64,000 nt of DNA, taken from NCBI RefSeq assembly GCF_000949135.2, contig NZ_JTAN02000021.1, positions 992,001-1,056,000 of the forward strand, written 5' to 3'. A model generated the notes under the pieces. That model was not told where the DNA came from. It ran no database searches and saw only the letters and a list, made by a program, of their open reading frames with translations. The position numbers were made by a program, and so were the translations under genes. This document shows positions 27,147 to 35,990 of this stretch, piece by piece. Source of the stretch: Burkholderia sp. USMB20 (GTDB lineage Bacteria; Pseudomonadota; Gammaproteobacteria; Burkholderiales; Burkholderiaceae). Position 1 is the first letter of the stretch, and the number at the start of each line of letters is the position of its first letter.

Positions 27147-28067
27147 TTACCGCAGCGTCGCGTTCAGCGTCCGCATCTGCTCGGCCGTCGCCGTCACGCC
27201 GCCGCACACGATCACCGCGATCTCCGACGCCGAAGCCAGCACCGGCACCGGTTCTTCGAGCGCGGCCAGCGCAGCACCGCACGCCGGCTCGACGACGATC
27301 CGGTGCTCGTCCAGGAACCGCAGCGACGCAGCCACCGCCTGCGCGTCCGACACGACGACCGGATGGATCGCGTGCCGCTTCGCCCATGCGACCGCCGCGT
27401 CGCACGGCCGCTTCGCGCCGAGCGACGTCGCAATGCTCGTGATCGCCGGCAATTCGACCGGGTGTCCGTGCGCGACCGAACGCGCGTAGCTGTCGGCGCC
27501 TTCCGTCCCGACCGCGACGACCGGCACGTCGTGCCAGCCGTTGCGCGCGAGCCCCTCGAGCACGCCGCACAGCAGCCCGCCGCCGCCGACCGCGAGCACG
27601 ACCACGTCGGGCTTCGGGCCGACCGACGCCATCTCGTCGATCATCGTCGCGTGCCCTTGCCACAGCACCGGGTCGTCGAACGGATGCACGAACGCGTCCT
27701 GCGTACCGACGGTCGACAGCGCGAACGCATTCGCCTCGGCCCAGCTCGCACCGTGCACGACCACCTCCGCCCCCTCGACGCGGATCAGCTCGCGCGCGCG
27801 GGCCGACGCGGTTTCCGGCACGACGACGAGCACCGGCACACCGAGTTCGCGGCCGCAATACGCGACCGCGATGCCCGCATTGCCACCCGACGACGACACG
27901 AACCGGCGCGCGCCGGCCGCATGCCGTGCTTCGCACGCCGCGCCGATGCCGCGCAATTTGAACGAGCCGGACGGCTGCAGCGCGTCGAGCTTCAGCCGGA
28001 TGTTCTTGCCGAGACGGCGCGACGCGATTTGCGAGCGGATATAGGGGGTCTGGATATGAAGCGGCAT
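27147..28067 (-). CDS. PLP-dependent serine/threonine dehydratase-like enzyme
   Basis: A 306-residue fold-type II PLP enzyme. The PLP lysine is in PSGSFKLRG, the phosphate-binding loop is SSGGNAGIA, and the glycine loop VLAVGGGGLLCG is present. The sequence resembles eukaryote-like L-serine dehydratases, which deaminate Ser/Thr to pyruvate/2-oxobutyrate. The length, without a regulatory ACT domain, makes it catabolic rather than biosynthetic (IlvA). It is divergent from a LysR gene that may control it. Confidence 0.87.
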   Translation of the reverse strand: MPLHIQTPYIRSQIASRRLGKNIRLKLDALQPSGSFKLRGIGAACEARHAAGARRFVSSSGGNAGIAVAYCGRELGVPVLVVVPETASARARELIRVEGAEVVVHGASWAEANAFALSTVGTQDAFVHPFDDPVLWQGHATMIDEMASVGPKPDVVVLAVGGGGLLCGVLEGLARNGWHDVPVVAVGTEGADSYARSVAHGHPVELPAITSIATSLGAKRPCDAAVAWAKRHAIHPVVVSDAQAVAASLRFLDEHRIVVEPACGAALAALEEPVPVLASASEIAVIVCGGVTATAEQMRTLNATLR

Positions 28068-28244
28068 GGTGCGGGACACGGTCGGGAATCGGGGCAAGGA
28101 GAACGCACGGGCCAGTGAACCGGCCCGGCAACGACGACCATCGTACGGCACGCCCGCCATGCTTTCCAATACCATCGGATGGCACTTGCTATGCTTGACA
28201 GGCATATCCACCGAATCGAGACCGAACACCGGAGCCGACACCGC

Positions 28245-29156
28245 ATGCGCCAGATCGAACTGCGTCACCTGCGTTACTTCGTGGCCGTCGCGCAAGCCGG
28301 CAGCGTGATGGCCGGCGCCCGCGCGGCCGGCATCGTCCAGCCCGCGCTGTCGCGGCAGATCCGCGAGCTCGAGGATGCGATCGGCACGCCGCTGCTGATC
28401 CGCCGCGCGACGGGCGTCACGCTCACGGCGGCCGGCGCGAGTTTCCTGCAGGATGCCACCGGCCTGCTCGCGACATTGCAGGACAGCCGCGAACGCGCAT
28501 TGCGCAGCGCGGCCGGCCAGCTCGGCGAACTGCGCCTCGGCGCGCTGCCGAACTGTCTGCCGCTGCCGGTCGTCGCGAACGTGCTGAAGGCGTTTCGCGA
28601 CGCGTGTCCGGACGTGAAGCTGTCGATCGCGCCGATGCTGTCGGCCGAACAGGCGGCGGCGCTGATGCGCGGCCAGCTCGACGGCGGCATCATGGCGTGG
28701 CGCCGCGACGAGGCGCCGCATCTGTCGGGCGTGCGGCTGCTGAGCGACCGCTTCGTGCTCGCGATGCCCGCGCCGCCCGGCGGCCGCTTCCACGCGCCGC
28801 GCACGCTCGCCGACGTCGCACACGAGCCGTTCGTCTGGTTCGACGCGCAGCGCTCCGCCGCGCACCACCGCTTCCTGATGGCCCAGTGCGACCAGGCCGG
28901 TTTCACGCCGCGCATCGCGCAGGTCGGCAGCGACATCCCGACGCTGATCGGTCTCGTCGCGGCCGGCATGGGCTGCGCATTCGTGCCGGAAAGCGCGTCG
29001 CCGACGTGCCCGCGCACGGTCCGGCTCGTCGCACTCGACGAACTCGCGAGCCGCTTCGACATCGAGTTCGTGTTCGACGGTGCGGCGGCGCCGGCTTCGC
29101 CCGTCGTCGCGCGGTTTCTCGAGGCGGTGCGCGATGCGGCCGGGCAGGCGGACTGA
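28245..29156 (+). CDS. LysR-family regulator
   Basis: A 303-residue LysR protein of the CynR/CatM-like branch with MRQIELRHLRYFVAVAQAGSVMAGARAAGIVQPALSRQIRELE at its N-terminus. The start at 28245 has a GGAG at 28231. An ATG at 28179 would add residues with no match to the family. Divergence from the dehydratase suggests local regulation. Confidence 0.88.
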   Translation: MRQIELRHLRYFVAVAQAGSVMAGARAAGIVQPALSRQIRELEDAIGTPLLIRRATGVTLTAAGASFLQDATGLLATLQDSRERALRSAAGQLGELRLGALPNCLPLPVVANVLKAFRDACPDVKLSIAPMLSAEQAAALMRGQLDGGIMAWRRDEAPHLSGVRLLSDRFVLAMPAPPGGRFHAPRTLADVAHEPFVWFDAQRSAAHHRFLMAQCDQAGFTPRIAQVGSDIPTLIGLVAAGMGCAFVPESASPTCPRTVRLVALDELASRFDIEFVFDGAAAPASPVVARFLEAVRDAAGQAD

Positions 29157-29408
29157 CCGACCGGCCCGGCATGCGCGACCCGCGCGACGCCGGCGGATTT
29201 CGCCTCGTCGCGCGGCAGCGGATTCGGCCGTCTGCGCGCAGTCGCTTCGGACGACGGCCGGTATTAGCGTCTTCGCGCACCCGGAACGTCCGTCCGAGCG
29301 CACGACCAATCTTTCGAATCGGTGACGATCGACGCCATCACGCCGGAATTTTCAAATTGACGCCAAAAAGGGCCGTTTAACGTCACTTCGAAACGTTATG
29401 CACCGAAA

Positions 29409-29414
29409 TATACT
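29409..29414 (+). promoter_or_regulatory. -10 box of the small-RNA candidate
   Basis: TATACT lies 6 nt before the first base of the hairpin transcript at 29421, the ideal distance to a start site. The upstream hexamer near 29386-29391 is a poor -35. Nothing else is seen between 29157 and 29408. Confidence 0.5.
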
Positions 29415-29420
29415 GCGCCC

Positions 29421-29494
29421 GCATCCACCCTCGTGCCAAAGAGAGGATGCCTTTCCGCCCCGGTCACGGTCCCCCTGTGACCGGGGATTTTTTT
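29421..29494 (+). ncRNA. Candidate small RNA with intrinsic terminator
   Basis: A 74-nt transcript is predicted from position 29421. It opens with a stem GCATCC/GGATGC (29421-29426 with 29445-29450) enclosing a CTC/GAG inner pair and the loop GTGCCAAA. The single-stranded linker CTTTCCG follows. It ends in a perfect 10-bp hairpin (29458-29467 with 29477-29486, loop GGTCCCCCT) and seven U. The C-rich loop could act as an anti-Shine-Dalgarno seed. It might instead be an attenuated leader of the MFS gene 180 bp downstream, but the tight self-contained architecture favours a stand-alone small RNA. I do not recognise the family. Confidence 0.55.
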
Positions 29495-29675
29495 GGGCGG
29501 CAAGCCGCGCCGCCCGGCGGGCCATATGCGCGTGCCGCCCCAATCGCGCATTGTTGACATGAAATCAAGATAATTTCGCCCGAGCACGGCTTTTTCCGCA
29601 AAAGTAACGCAGGCACACTTCACCCTGTCCACAACGGCCCGGTGCCGTTGCCCCATGCTTACCGGAGCGCATCGC

Positions 29676-30881
29676 GTGAACACCACGACTTCTTCCCCTT
29701 CCCGCCCGGGCGGCAGCGCCGCGCTGCCGCTGCTGGCGCTCGCCGCCGGCGCGTTCGGCATCGGCACGACCGAGTTCTCGCCGATGGGCCTCTTGCCCGT
29801 AATCGCCGACGGCGTCCACGTGTCGATTCCGCAGGCCGGCATGCTGATCAGCGCGTATGCGATCGGCGTGATGGTCGGCGCGCCACTGATGACGCTGCTG
29901 CTCGCGCGCTGGTCGCGCCGCTCGGCGCTGATCGCGCTGATGTCGATCTTCACGATCGGCAACCTGCTGTCGGCCGTCGCGCCCGACTACACGACGCTGC
30001 TGCTCGCGCGACTCGTCACGAGCCTGAACCACGGCGCGTTCTTCGGGCTCGGCTCGGTGGTCGCGGCCAGCCTCGTGCCGCGCGAAAGGCAGGCCAGCGC
30101 GGTCGCGACGATGTTCATGGGCCTCACGATCGCGAACGTCGGCGGCGTGCCGGCCGCGACCTGGCTCGGCCAGATGATCGGCTGGCGCATGTCGTTCGCG
30201 GCGACCGCGGTGCTCGGCCTGATCGCGATCGCCGGCCTGTTCGCCGCGCTGCCGAAGGGCGCAGCCGGCAGGATGCCGAACCTGCGTGCCGAACTGTCGG
30301 TGCTGACGCGCCCGGTCGTGCTCGGCGCGCTCGGGACCACGGTGCTCGGCGCCGGCGCGATGTTCACGCTGTACACGTATGTCGCCCCGACGCTCGAACA
30401 CCTGACCGGCGCGACGCCCGGCTTCGTCACCGCGATGCTCGTGCTGATCGGCGTCGGCTTCTCGATCGGCAACATCGCCGGCGGCCGCCTCGCCGACCGC
30501 TCGCTCGACGGCACGCTGATCGGCTTCCTGGTGCTGCTGATCGTGACGATGGCCGCGTTCCCGCTGCTCGCGCGCACCCATGCCGGCGCCGCGGTCACGC
30601 TGCTGGTCTGGGGTGTCGCGACGTTCGCGGTGGTCCCGCCGCTGCAGATGCGCGTGATGCGTGCCGCACACGAAGCCCCGGGCCTCGCGTCGGCCGTCAA
30701 CATCGGCGCGTTCAACCTCGGCAACGCAGTCGGCGCGGCAGCGGGCGGCGCAGCGATCTCGGCCGGCTTCGGCTACGCGGCGGTGCCGCTCGTCGGCGGG
30801 CTGATCGCGGCGGCGGGGCTCGCGCTCGTCGCGCTGCAGATGATCCAGCGCCGCCGCGCGCCGGTCGCTGCGAATTCGTGA
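29676..30881 (+). CDS. MFS transporter, DHA1 (AraJ/NepI-like) family
   Basis: A 401-residue, 12-helix drug:H+ antiporter-type permease. AAGAFGIGTTEFSPMGLLPVIADG is the helix 1 signature of the arabinose-efflux/purine-efflux branch; LVTSLNHGAFFGLGSVVA and the FMGLTIANVGGVPAATWLG block also fit. The GTG at 29676 is preferred because GGAG lies 8 nt before it. The ATG at 29655 is less well placed. The exported compound is unknown. Confidence 0.85.
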   Translation: MNTTTSSPSRPGGSAALPLLALAAGAFGIGTTEFSPMGLLPVIADGVHVSIPQAGMLISAYAIGVMVGAPLMTLLLARWSRRSALIALMSIFTIGNLLSAVAPDYTTLLLARLVTSLNHGAFFGLGSVVAASLVPRERQASAVATMFMGLTIANVGGVPAATWLGQMIGWRMSFAATAVLGLIAIAGLFAALPKGAAGRMPNLRAELSVLTRPVVLGALGTTVLGAGAMFTLYTYVAPTLEHLTGATPGFVTAMLVLIGVGFSIGNIAGGRLADRSLDGTLIGFLVLLIVTMAAFPLLARTHAGAAVTLLVWGVATFAVVPPLQMRVMRAAHEAPGLASAVNIGAFNLGNAVGAAAGGAAISAGFGYAAVPLVGGLIAAAGLALVALQMIQRRRAPVAANS

Positions 30882-30926
30882 GCGCCCGGTGATCCGCGTG
30901 GCGCCGATACGCGGCACCGCGATTGA

Positions 30927-30963
30927 GAAATGCCCGCGCCGAGATTCCGGTGCGGGCATTTTC
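30927..30963. terminator. Terminator after the MFS gene, possibly bidirectional
   Basis: AAATGCCCGC and GCGGGCATTTT form a stem of about 10 bp. T-rich tracts on both sides mean it could serve either strand. Confidence 0.7.
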
Positions 30964-30990
30964 GTTGACGGCCTGCGCATCGCGCGCCGC

Positions 30991-31118
30991 CGTTTCGACG
31001 TTTCGACGTTTCGACGTTTCGACGCATCGACGCATCGACGCATCGACGTACCGACGTACCGACGTACCGACGTATCGACGTATCGACGTATCGACGTATC
31101 GACGTATCGACGTATCGA
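30991..31118. repeat. Octanucleotide tandem array, 16 copies in four variant blocks
   Basis: Sixteen contiguous 8-bp units occur in homogeneous blocks: four CGTTTCGA, three CGCATCGA, three CGTACCGA and six CGTATCGA. The array lies between a plus-strand terminator and the 3' end of the deacetylase gene at 31130, ending 12 bp from that gene's stop codon. It creates artificial open frames and is not coding. Confidence 0.97.
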
Positions 31119-31129
31119 CGTCTCAGCGC

Positions 31130-32152
31130 TCAGCGCGCGCCGGCGAACCCGCCGAAGAACGCGCGCGCATTCACGTCGAGGCTCTCGAGGTGATAGCCGC
31201 CTTCCTGCACGATCACCGTCGGCAAGCCGAGCGCACCGATCGCGCCGCCGAGCCGGCCGAACCCGTCGGTCGTGACGGCCACCTGCGATTGCGGGTCGTC
31301 CTTGTAGATGTCGAAGCCGAGCGCGAGCACGAGCGCGTCGGGCTGGAACCGCGCGAGCGCGCGCAGCGCGTCGTCGAGCCGCTCGAAGAACGCCGACTCG
31401 GGCGCGCCGTGCGGCATCGGCAGGTTCAGGTTGTAGCCGTCGCCGGCGCCCGCGCCCGTCTCGTCCTCGTAACCGGCGACGACCGGATAGAAATTGGTCG
31501 GGTCGCCGTGGATCGATACGTACAGCACGTCGTCGCGGCCGTAGAAGATCTCCTGCACACCCTGCCCGTGATGCATGTCGGTGTCGAGGATCGCGACCCG
31601 GCGATGGCGGCCGAGCAGCGCCTGCGCGGCGATCGCCGCATTGTTCAGGTAGCAGAAGCCGCCGGCCGCATCGCGGCGCGCGTGATGGCCGGGCGGCCGG
31701 CACAGTGCGTATGCATCGCGCGCGCCGTCGTTCACGTCCGACGCGGCCGCGAGCGCGCTCTGCGCGGACCAGTACGCGGCGCGCCACGTGTTCGCGCCGA
31801 CCGGGCAGCTGCCGTCGGCGAGATAGCGCGCGGCCTTCGCGAGCACGCCGCGCAGCGGGTTCGGGTCGCGCACGAACACGTTCGACATCACTTCGTCGCC
31901 CCAGTCGTCGGGCATCCGCTTCCAGTCGCGATGCGCTTCCTCGAGAAAACGCAGGTAGTTCATGTCGTGCACGGCCGCGATCGGCGCGGTGCCGCGGTCG
32001 GCCGGCTCGCGCACGTCGAAGTCGAGCGCATGCACCGCCGCGACCAGCCGCGCCGCGCGCTCGGGCACCTCCTGCGGCTCGCGCATCCTGCCGCGCGACA
32101 GGTAGGTGCGCGGATGGTGCAGCAACTGTTCGGGGTGGAAATAGGTTTTCAT
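31130..32152 (-). CDS. Histone deacetylase-like acetylpolyamine amidohydrolase
   Basis: A 340-residue zinc hydrolase of the arginase/deacetylase fold. The active-site blocks are LCRPPGHHARRDAAGGFCYLNNAAIAA (tandem catalytic His) and VAILDTDMHHGQGVQEIF (zinc Asp and His). The C-terminal VIVQEGGYHLESL is also present. Length and N-terminal insert match bacterial acetylpolyamine amidohydrolases rather than AcuC. It is the last gene of a leftward run with an M20-type hydrolase and an MHS transporter, suggesting use of acylated amines. Confidence 0.9.
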   Translation of the reverse strand: MKTYFHPEQLLHHPRTYLSRGRMREPQEVPERAARLVAAVHALDFDVREPADRGTAPIAAVHDMNYLRFLEEAHRDWKRMPDDWGDEVMSNVFVRDPNPLRGVLAKAARYLADGSCPVGANTWRAAYWSAQSALAAASDVNDGARDAYALCRPPGHHARRDAAGGFCYLNNAAIAAQALLGRHRRVAILDTDMHHGQGVQEIFYGRDDVLYVSIHGDPTNFYPVVAGYEDETGAGAGDGYNLNLPMPHGAPESAFFERLDDALRALARFQPDALVLALGFDIYKDDPQSQVAVTTDGFGRLGGAIGALGLPTVIVQEGGYHLESLDVNARAFFGGFAGAR

Positions 32153-32177
32153 CGTGGGTCCTCGTCGATTCGCCGTG

Positions 32178-33443
32178 TCATGCGTCGTGCGCGGCCGCGG
32201 CCACGCGCGTCGCAACGCCCGCGCGCGCGAGCACCGCGTTGAGCAGCACGTTCGTGCCGCGCGTCACGTCGTCGGGCAACGCGTCTTCGGCCTCGTTGTG
32301 CGACAGTCCGCCGACGCACGGGATGAACACCATCGCGGTCGGCACGCGGCGCGCGAGCAGGATCGCATCGTGGCCGGCGCCGCTGACGATCCGCTCGTTC
32401 GTGTAGCCGAATGCGTCCGCCGCCTGCGCGACCAGTTCGACGCAGGCGCAGTCGAACGGCGTCGCCGGGCTGCGCCAGCAGGTGTCGATCGACACCTGAA
32501 CGCCGCGCGCGGCGGCCACGCGCGCGCAGGCGTCGCGCAGGTCTCGCTCCATCGCGTCGACCTGCGCATCGTCATGATGGCGCAGGTCGACCGTGAACGT
32601 CACGTCGCCTGCGATCGTGTTGCGCGACGCGTTGCGGATGCCGACCTGCCCGATCGTCGCGAGCCCGCGCGGCGCGTAGCCCGCGACGATCCGTTCCAGT
32701 TCGAGCGCGATCTGCGCGCTCGCGAAATACGCGTCCTTGCGATACGGCATCGGCGTCGTGCCCGCATGCGCGGCCACGCCCGTCACGCTCACGTCGAGCC
32801 AGCGGATCGCCTGCCCGCCCGTGACGACGCCGATCGTCGTGCCGTTCGCCTCGAGCACCGGGCCCTGTTCGATATGCGCTTCGAAATACGCGTCGAGCGC
32901 GCCGCCCGGCGCGCGCGTGCCGCGGTAGCCGCATGCGTCCAGCGCGGCGCCGAGCGTGACACCGTCGGCATCCTGCTTCGCGAGCGCGTCGTCGAGCGGC
33001 AGCGCGCCCGTGAACACCGCCGAGCCGAGCATCGCCGGTGCGAAACGCGCGCCCTCCTCGTTGGTCCACGACACGATCTCGAGCGGCTTGTCGGTCGCGA
33101 TGCCCGCATCGTTCAGCGTGCGCACGAGCTCCAGCGCGGCGAGCACGCCGTACACGCCGTCGAAGCGCCCGCCTTCGGGCTGCGTGTCGAGATGACTGCC
33201 GATCAGCACCGGCGCGGCCTGCGCATCGGTGCCGGCGCGCCGCGCGAACAGGTTGCCGACCGCATCGACGCTCACCGTCATTCCCGCGTCGCGGCACCAC
33301 TGCGCGAACAGGTCGCGCCCGCGCCGATCGTCGTCGGTCAGCGCAAGGCGCCGCACGCCGCCGCGCGGCGTCGCGCCGATGCGCGCCATGTCGGCCAGGC
33401 TCCGCCACAGGCGGGCACCGTCGATTTCCAGCAGGTCTTTCAT
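32178..33443 (-). CDS. M20-family Zn-dependent amidohydrolase (N-carbamoyl amino acid hydrolase/beta-ureidopropionase type)
   Basis: A 421-residue hydrolase with metal-binding GSHLDTQPEGGRFDG, SWTNEEGARFAPAM (catalytic Glu) and SGAGHDAILLA. These are the signatures of the AmaB/HyuC/AllC group, which removes N-carbamoyl or ureido groups. Which substrate is used cannot be told. The ATG at 33443 has CGGAG upstream; a GTG two codons earlier is possible. It lies 25 bp before the deacetylase gene and 30 bp after the transporter. Confidence 0.9.
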   Translation of the reverse strand: MKDLLEIDGARLWRSLADMARIGATPRGGVRRLALTDDDRRGRDLFAQWCRDAGMTVSVDAVGNLFARRAGTDAQAAPVLIGSHLDTQPEGGRFDGVYGVLAALELVRTLNDAGIATDKPLEIVSWTNEEGARFAPAMLGSAVFTGALPLDDALAKQDADGVTLGAALDACGYRGTRAPGGALDAYFEAHIEQGPVLEANGTTIGVVTGGQAIRWLDVSVTGVAAHAGTTPMPYRKDAYFASAQIALELERIVAGYAPRGLATIGQVGIRNASRNTIAGDVTFTVDLRHHDDAQVDAMERDLRDACARVAAARGVQVSIDTCWRSPATPFDCACVELVAQAADAFGYTNERIVSGAGHDAILLARRVPTAMVFIPCVGGLSHNEAEDALPDDVTRGTNVLLNAVLARAGVATRVAAAAHDA

Positions 33444-33473
33444 TTGCACTCCGATGAATTCGTTCGTTGAGTT

Positions 33474-34784
33474 TCAGCGCGAGCCGAGCGCTTCGGCGGC
33501 GGCCGGCCGGGCCGCGCGGCGCGCGTCGAGCGCGACGATGCAAAGCAGCGAGACGCCGGCGAGACCCGTGTAGAACACCGCGAGCGGCCACCACTGCCCC
33601 GCGAAGCGATGCGCGAGCCAGGTGCCGACGAGCGGCGTCAGGCCGCCCGCGATCGCGCCGCAGATCTGATAAGCGAGCGAGATCGCCGAATAGCGCACGT
33701 GCGCGGGAAACACGCCGCTCACGAAGCCGGCGATCACCGAATAGAAACCGGCCATGCAGACGACCGCGAGCGCGATGCCCGCGACGAGCGACGCGGACGT
33801 GCCGCCCTGCACGAGCATGAACATCGGGTACGGCGACAGCATCGCGAGCAGCGCGGCGATCTTCAGGAAACGCGCGCCGCCGATGCGCTCGGCGATCCAC
33901 GCGGCGATCGGCTGCGCGATGAACTGGATGATCGCGACCGCGAACAGGCTGTCGAGGATCAGCGAGCGCGACACGCCGACGTACTGCGTCGTGTACGCGA
34001 TCATGAACGTGTTGGTGAAATAGACGCCCGCGATCCCGATCGTGTTCGCGCCGATGCAGAGCAGCACGAGCCCCGATGCGGAGCGGAACACTTCGGCGAC
34101 CGGCAGCTTCACGGTACGGTTCGTCTCCTTCACGCGCGCGAACTCCGGCGACTCGTTCACGCCGAGCCGGATCAGGATGCCGACCACGAGCAGCACCGAG
34201 CTCGCGAGGAACGGCAGGCGCCAGCCCCAGGCGAGGAAGTCGGCCTTGTCCATCGACGTGACCGCGCGGAACGCGACCAGCGACAGGATCAGCCCGGCCG
34301 GGCTGCCGAGTTGCGCAAACGACGCGAAGAAGGTGCGGCGACCCTGCGGCGCGTGTTCGCCCGCCATCAGCACCGCACCGCCCCACTCGCCGCCGACCGC
34401 GATCCCCTGCACGACGCGCAGCGCGACCAGCAGCACCGGCGCGAGCATGCCGACCTTCGAATAGTCGGGCAGCAGCCCGACGCAAACGGTCGCGACGCCC
34501 ATCATCATCAGCGTCGTCATCAGCGCCTTCTTGCGGCCGATGCGATCGCCGAGGTGGCCGAACACGATGCCGCCGAGCGGGCGCGCGAAGAAGCCGACCG
34601 CGAACGTCGCGAACGACGCCATCGTGCTGACGAAGCGGTCATGCGACGGGAAATAGAGTTCCCCGAACACGAGCGCGGCGGCGGTCGCGTAGATGTAGAA
34701 GTCGTACCACTCGATCATCGTGCCGATGAACGCGGCCGTCGCGGCACGCGCCGGCTGGCGGGCGGAAGGAAGGGACTGGGTCAT
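33474..34784 (-). CDS. MFS transporter, metabolite:H+ symporter family
   Basis: A 436-residue MHS-family permease with GTMIEWYDFYIYATAAALVF in helix 1, GHLGDRIGRKKAL in loop 2-3, and GIAVGGEWGGAVLMAGEHAP in helix 4-5. It is first in the operon with the amidohydrolase and deacetylase and probably imports their substrate. The ATG at 34784 gives MTQSLPSARQ; the upstream extension is arginine-rich and lies in the promoter region. It is divergent from a LysR gene. Confidence 0.9.
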   Translation of the reverse strand: MTQSLPSARQPARAATAAFIGTMIEWYDFYIYATAAALVFGELYFPSHDRFVSTMASFATFAVGFFARPLGGIVFGHLGDRIGRKKALMTTLMMMGVATVCVGLLPDYSKVGMLAPVLLVALRVVQGIAVGGEWGGAVLMAGEHAPQGRRTFFASFAQLGSPAGLILSLVAFRAVTSMDKADFLAWGWRLPFLASSVLLVVGILIRLGVNESPEFARVKETNRTVKLPVAEVFRSASGLVLLCIGANTIGIAGVYFTNTFMIAYTTQYVGVSRSLILDSLFAVAIIQFIAQPIAAWIAERIGGARFLKIAALLAMLSPYPMFMLVQGGTSASLVAGIALAVVCMAGFYSVIAGFVSGVFPAHVRYSAISLAYQICGAIAGGLTPLVGTWLAHRFAGQWWPLAVFYTGLAGVSLLCIVALDARRAARPAAAEALGSR

Positions 34785-34893
34785 GCGGGCTCCTGGCGCG
34801 CGCCGCGGCACGCGCGATATCGTGATGGCCGGCCATCTGTCGCGGCCTCGCGCCGCACGGTGCGGCGCCCCTCCTTTATCGGCGACCGCACAT

Positions 34894-34941
34894 CATTAGT
34901 CAAATTTCAAGTTATTATTTCGCGTATAAATTCAGCTAATG
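34894..34941. promoter_or_regulatory. Interrupted inverted repeat in the LysR/MHS divergent promoter
   Basis: CATTAGTCAAATTT (34894-34907) and AAATTCAGCTAATG (34928-34941) match as an inverted repeat at 11 of 14 positions. They flank an AT-rich centre in a GC-rich genome. The right arm runs into the LysR start codon at 34939, which suggests autoregulation. Confidence 0.5.
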
Positions 34942-35907
34942 ACTGACCCGATGCGCGCCGACCTCGCCCCCTTCCTCAACGACCGCCTCGACTGGAACCT
35001 GCTGCGCACCTACCTGGTGATCATGCAGGAGCGCAGCGTGAGCCGCGCGGCCGCGCGCCTGCACGTGACGCAGCCGGCCGTGAGCCAGGCGCTGCGGCGG
35101 CTCGAGGAGGCCCTCGAGCGCAAGCTGATCGAGCGGCGCGGCGCGCACTTCGCGCCGACGCCGGCGGGCGAAGCCGTGTACCGGATCGCGAGCGACATCT
35201 ACGGCGGCGTGTCGCGGCTCGAAACGGAGCTCGACGACAGCACGGCCGACCTGACCGGCTCGATCCGGCTGCTGACGGTGAGCCGCATCGAGTCGCCCGT
35301 CTACGACGAATTCCTCGCCGACTTCCATCGCGCGTATCCGCGCATCGACCTGCAGATCGAGGTGATGCGCTCGTCGGACATCCTGTCGTCGCTGCTGCAG
35401 AAGACGGCCACCGCCGGGCTCGGCCTATGCCGCACGCCGCACGACAAGCTGGAGATGCGCTGCTTCCTGCGGCAGCGCTACGCGATCTACTGCGGCCGCC
35501 ATCACCGGCTGTTCGGGCAGACCCAATTGCGGATGGACGACCTGCTCGCGGAAAACTTCGTGTCGTTTACGAGCGACCAGATCGGCGACAGCCTGTCGCC
35601 GCTCACCGTGTTCCGCGACCAGAAGGGCTTCACCGGACGCATCGTCGCGTCGTCGCCGAGCCTCGAGGAAGTGCGGCGGCTGATCTTCGCCGGTTACGGC
35701 ATCGGTTGCCTGCCGGAGCACATCGTGCGCGACGACATCGCGCAGCAACGCCTGTGGCGACTGCCGCCTGACGAGGGCCTCGTCGACGTCGACGTGTTCC
35801 TGCTGTGGCATCGCGACCGCAAGATGAACGCTGCGGAGCAGGCGTTCCTCGACGCAATGGAGCGCTGCATGCAGCGTCATTCGCTCGCGGAACGGCTGGG
35901 GATGTAG
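34939..35907 (+). CDS. LysR-family regulator of the acyl-amine operon
   Basis: A 322-residue LysR protein. The helix-turn-helix spans LLRTYLVIMQERSVSRAAARLHVTQPAVSQALRRLEEAL after a 20-residue leader; the effector domain follows. Divergence from the MHS/amidohydrolase/deacetylase operon, with 154 bp of AT-rich DNA between, makes it the likely regulator of that operon. Confidence 0.9.
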   Translation: MTDPMRADLAPFLNDRLDWNLLRTYLVIMQERSVSRAAARLHVTQPAVSQALRRLEEALERKLIERRGAHFAPTPAGEAVYRIASDIYGGVSRLETELDDSTADLTGSIRLLTVSRIESPVYDEFLADFHRAYPRIDLQIEVMRSSDILSSLLQKTATAGLGLCRTPHDKLEMRCFLRQRYAIYCGRHHRLFGQTQLRMDDLLAENFVSFTSDQIGDSLSPLTVFRDQKGFTGRIVASSPSLEEVRRLIFAGYGIGCLPEHIVRDDIAQQRLWRLPPDEGLVDVDVFLLWHRDRKMNAAEQAFLDAMERCMQRHSLAERLGM

Positions 35908-35990
35908 GCGCGCGCATGCAGGCACGCGATTGCGCGCACCCGTGACGGGAAACAGGCGCCAGCCCGCGCGGCCCGGCGCCCGATGCACCG

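Noticed and set aside
29554-29574. TTGACA followed by GATAAT as a promoter
   Set aside because: The two boxes are only 9 bp apart, too close for a sigma-70 promoter, and no alternative -10 lies at 16-18 bp.
30991-31118. CRISPR array
   Set aside because: Repeats are contiguous 8-mers without spacers and there are no cas genes in the window.
30900-31275. Open frame rich in RRIDVSTY-type repeats across the octamer array
   Set aside because: The 8-bp repeat cycles through all three frames, which creates artificial stop-free frames; no ribosome-binding site or conserved domain is present.
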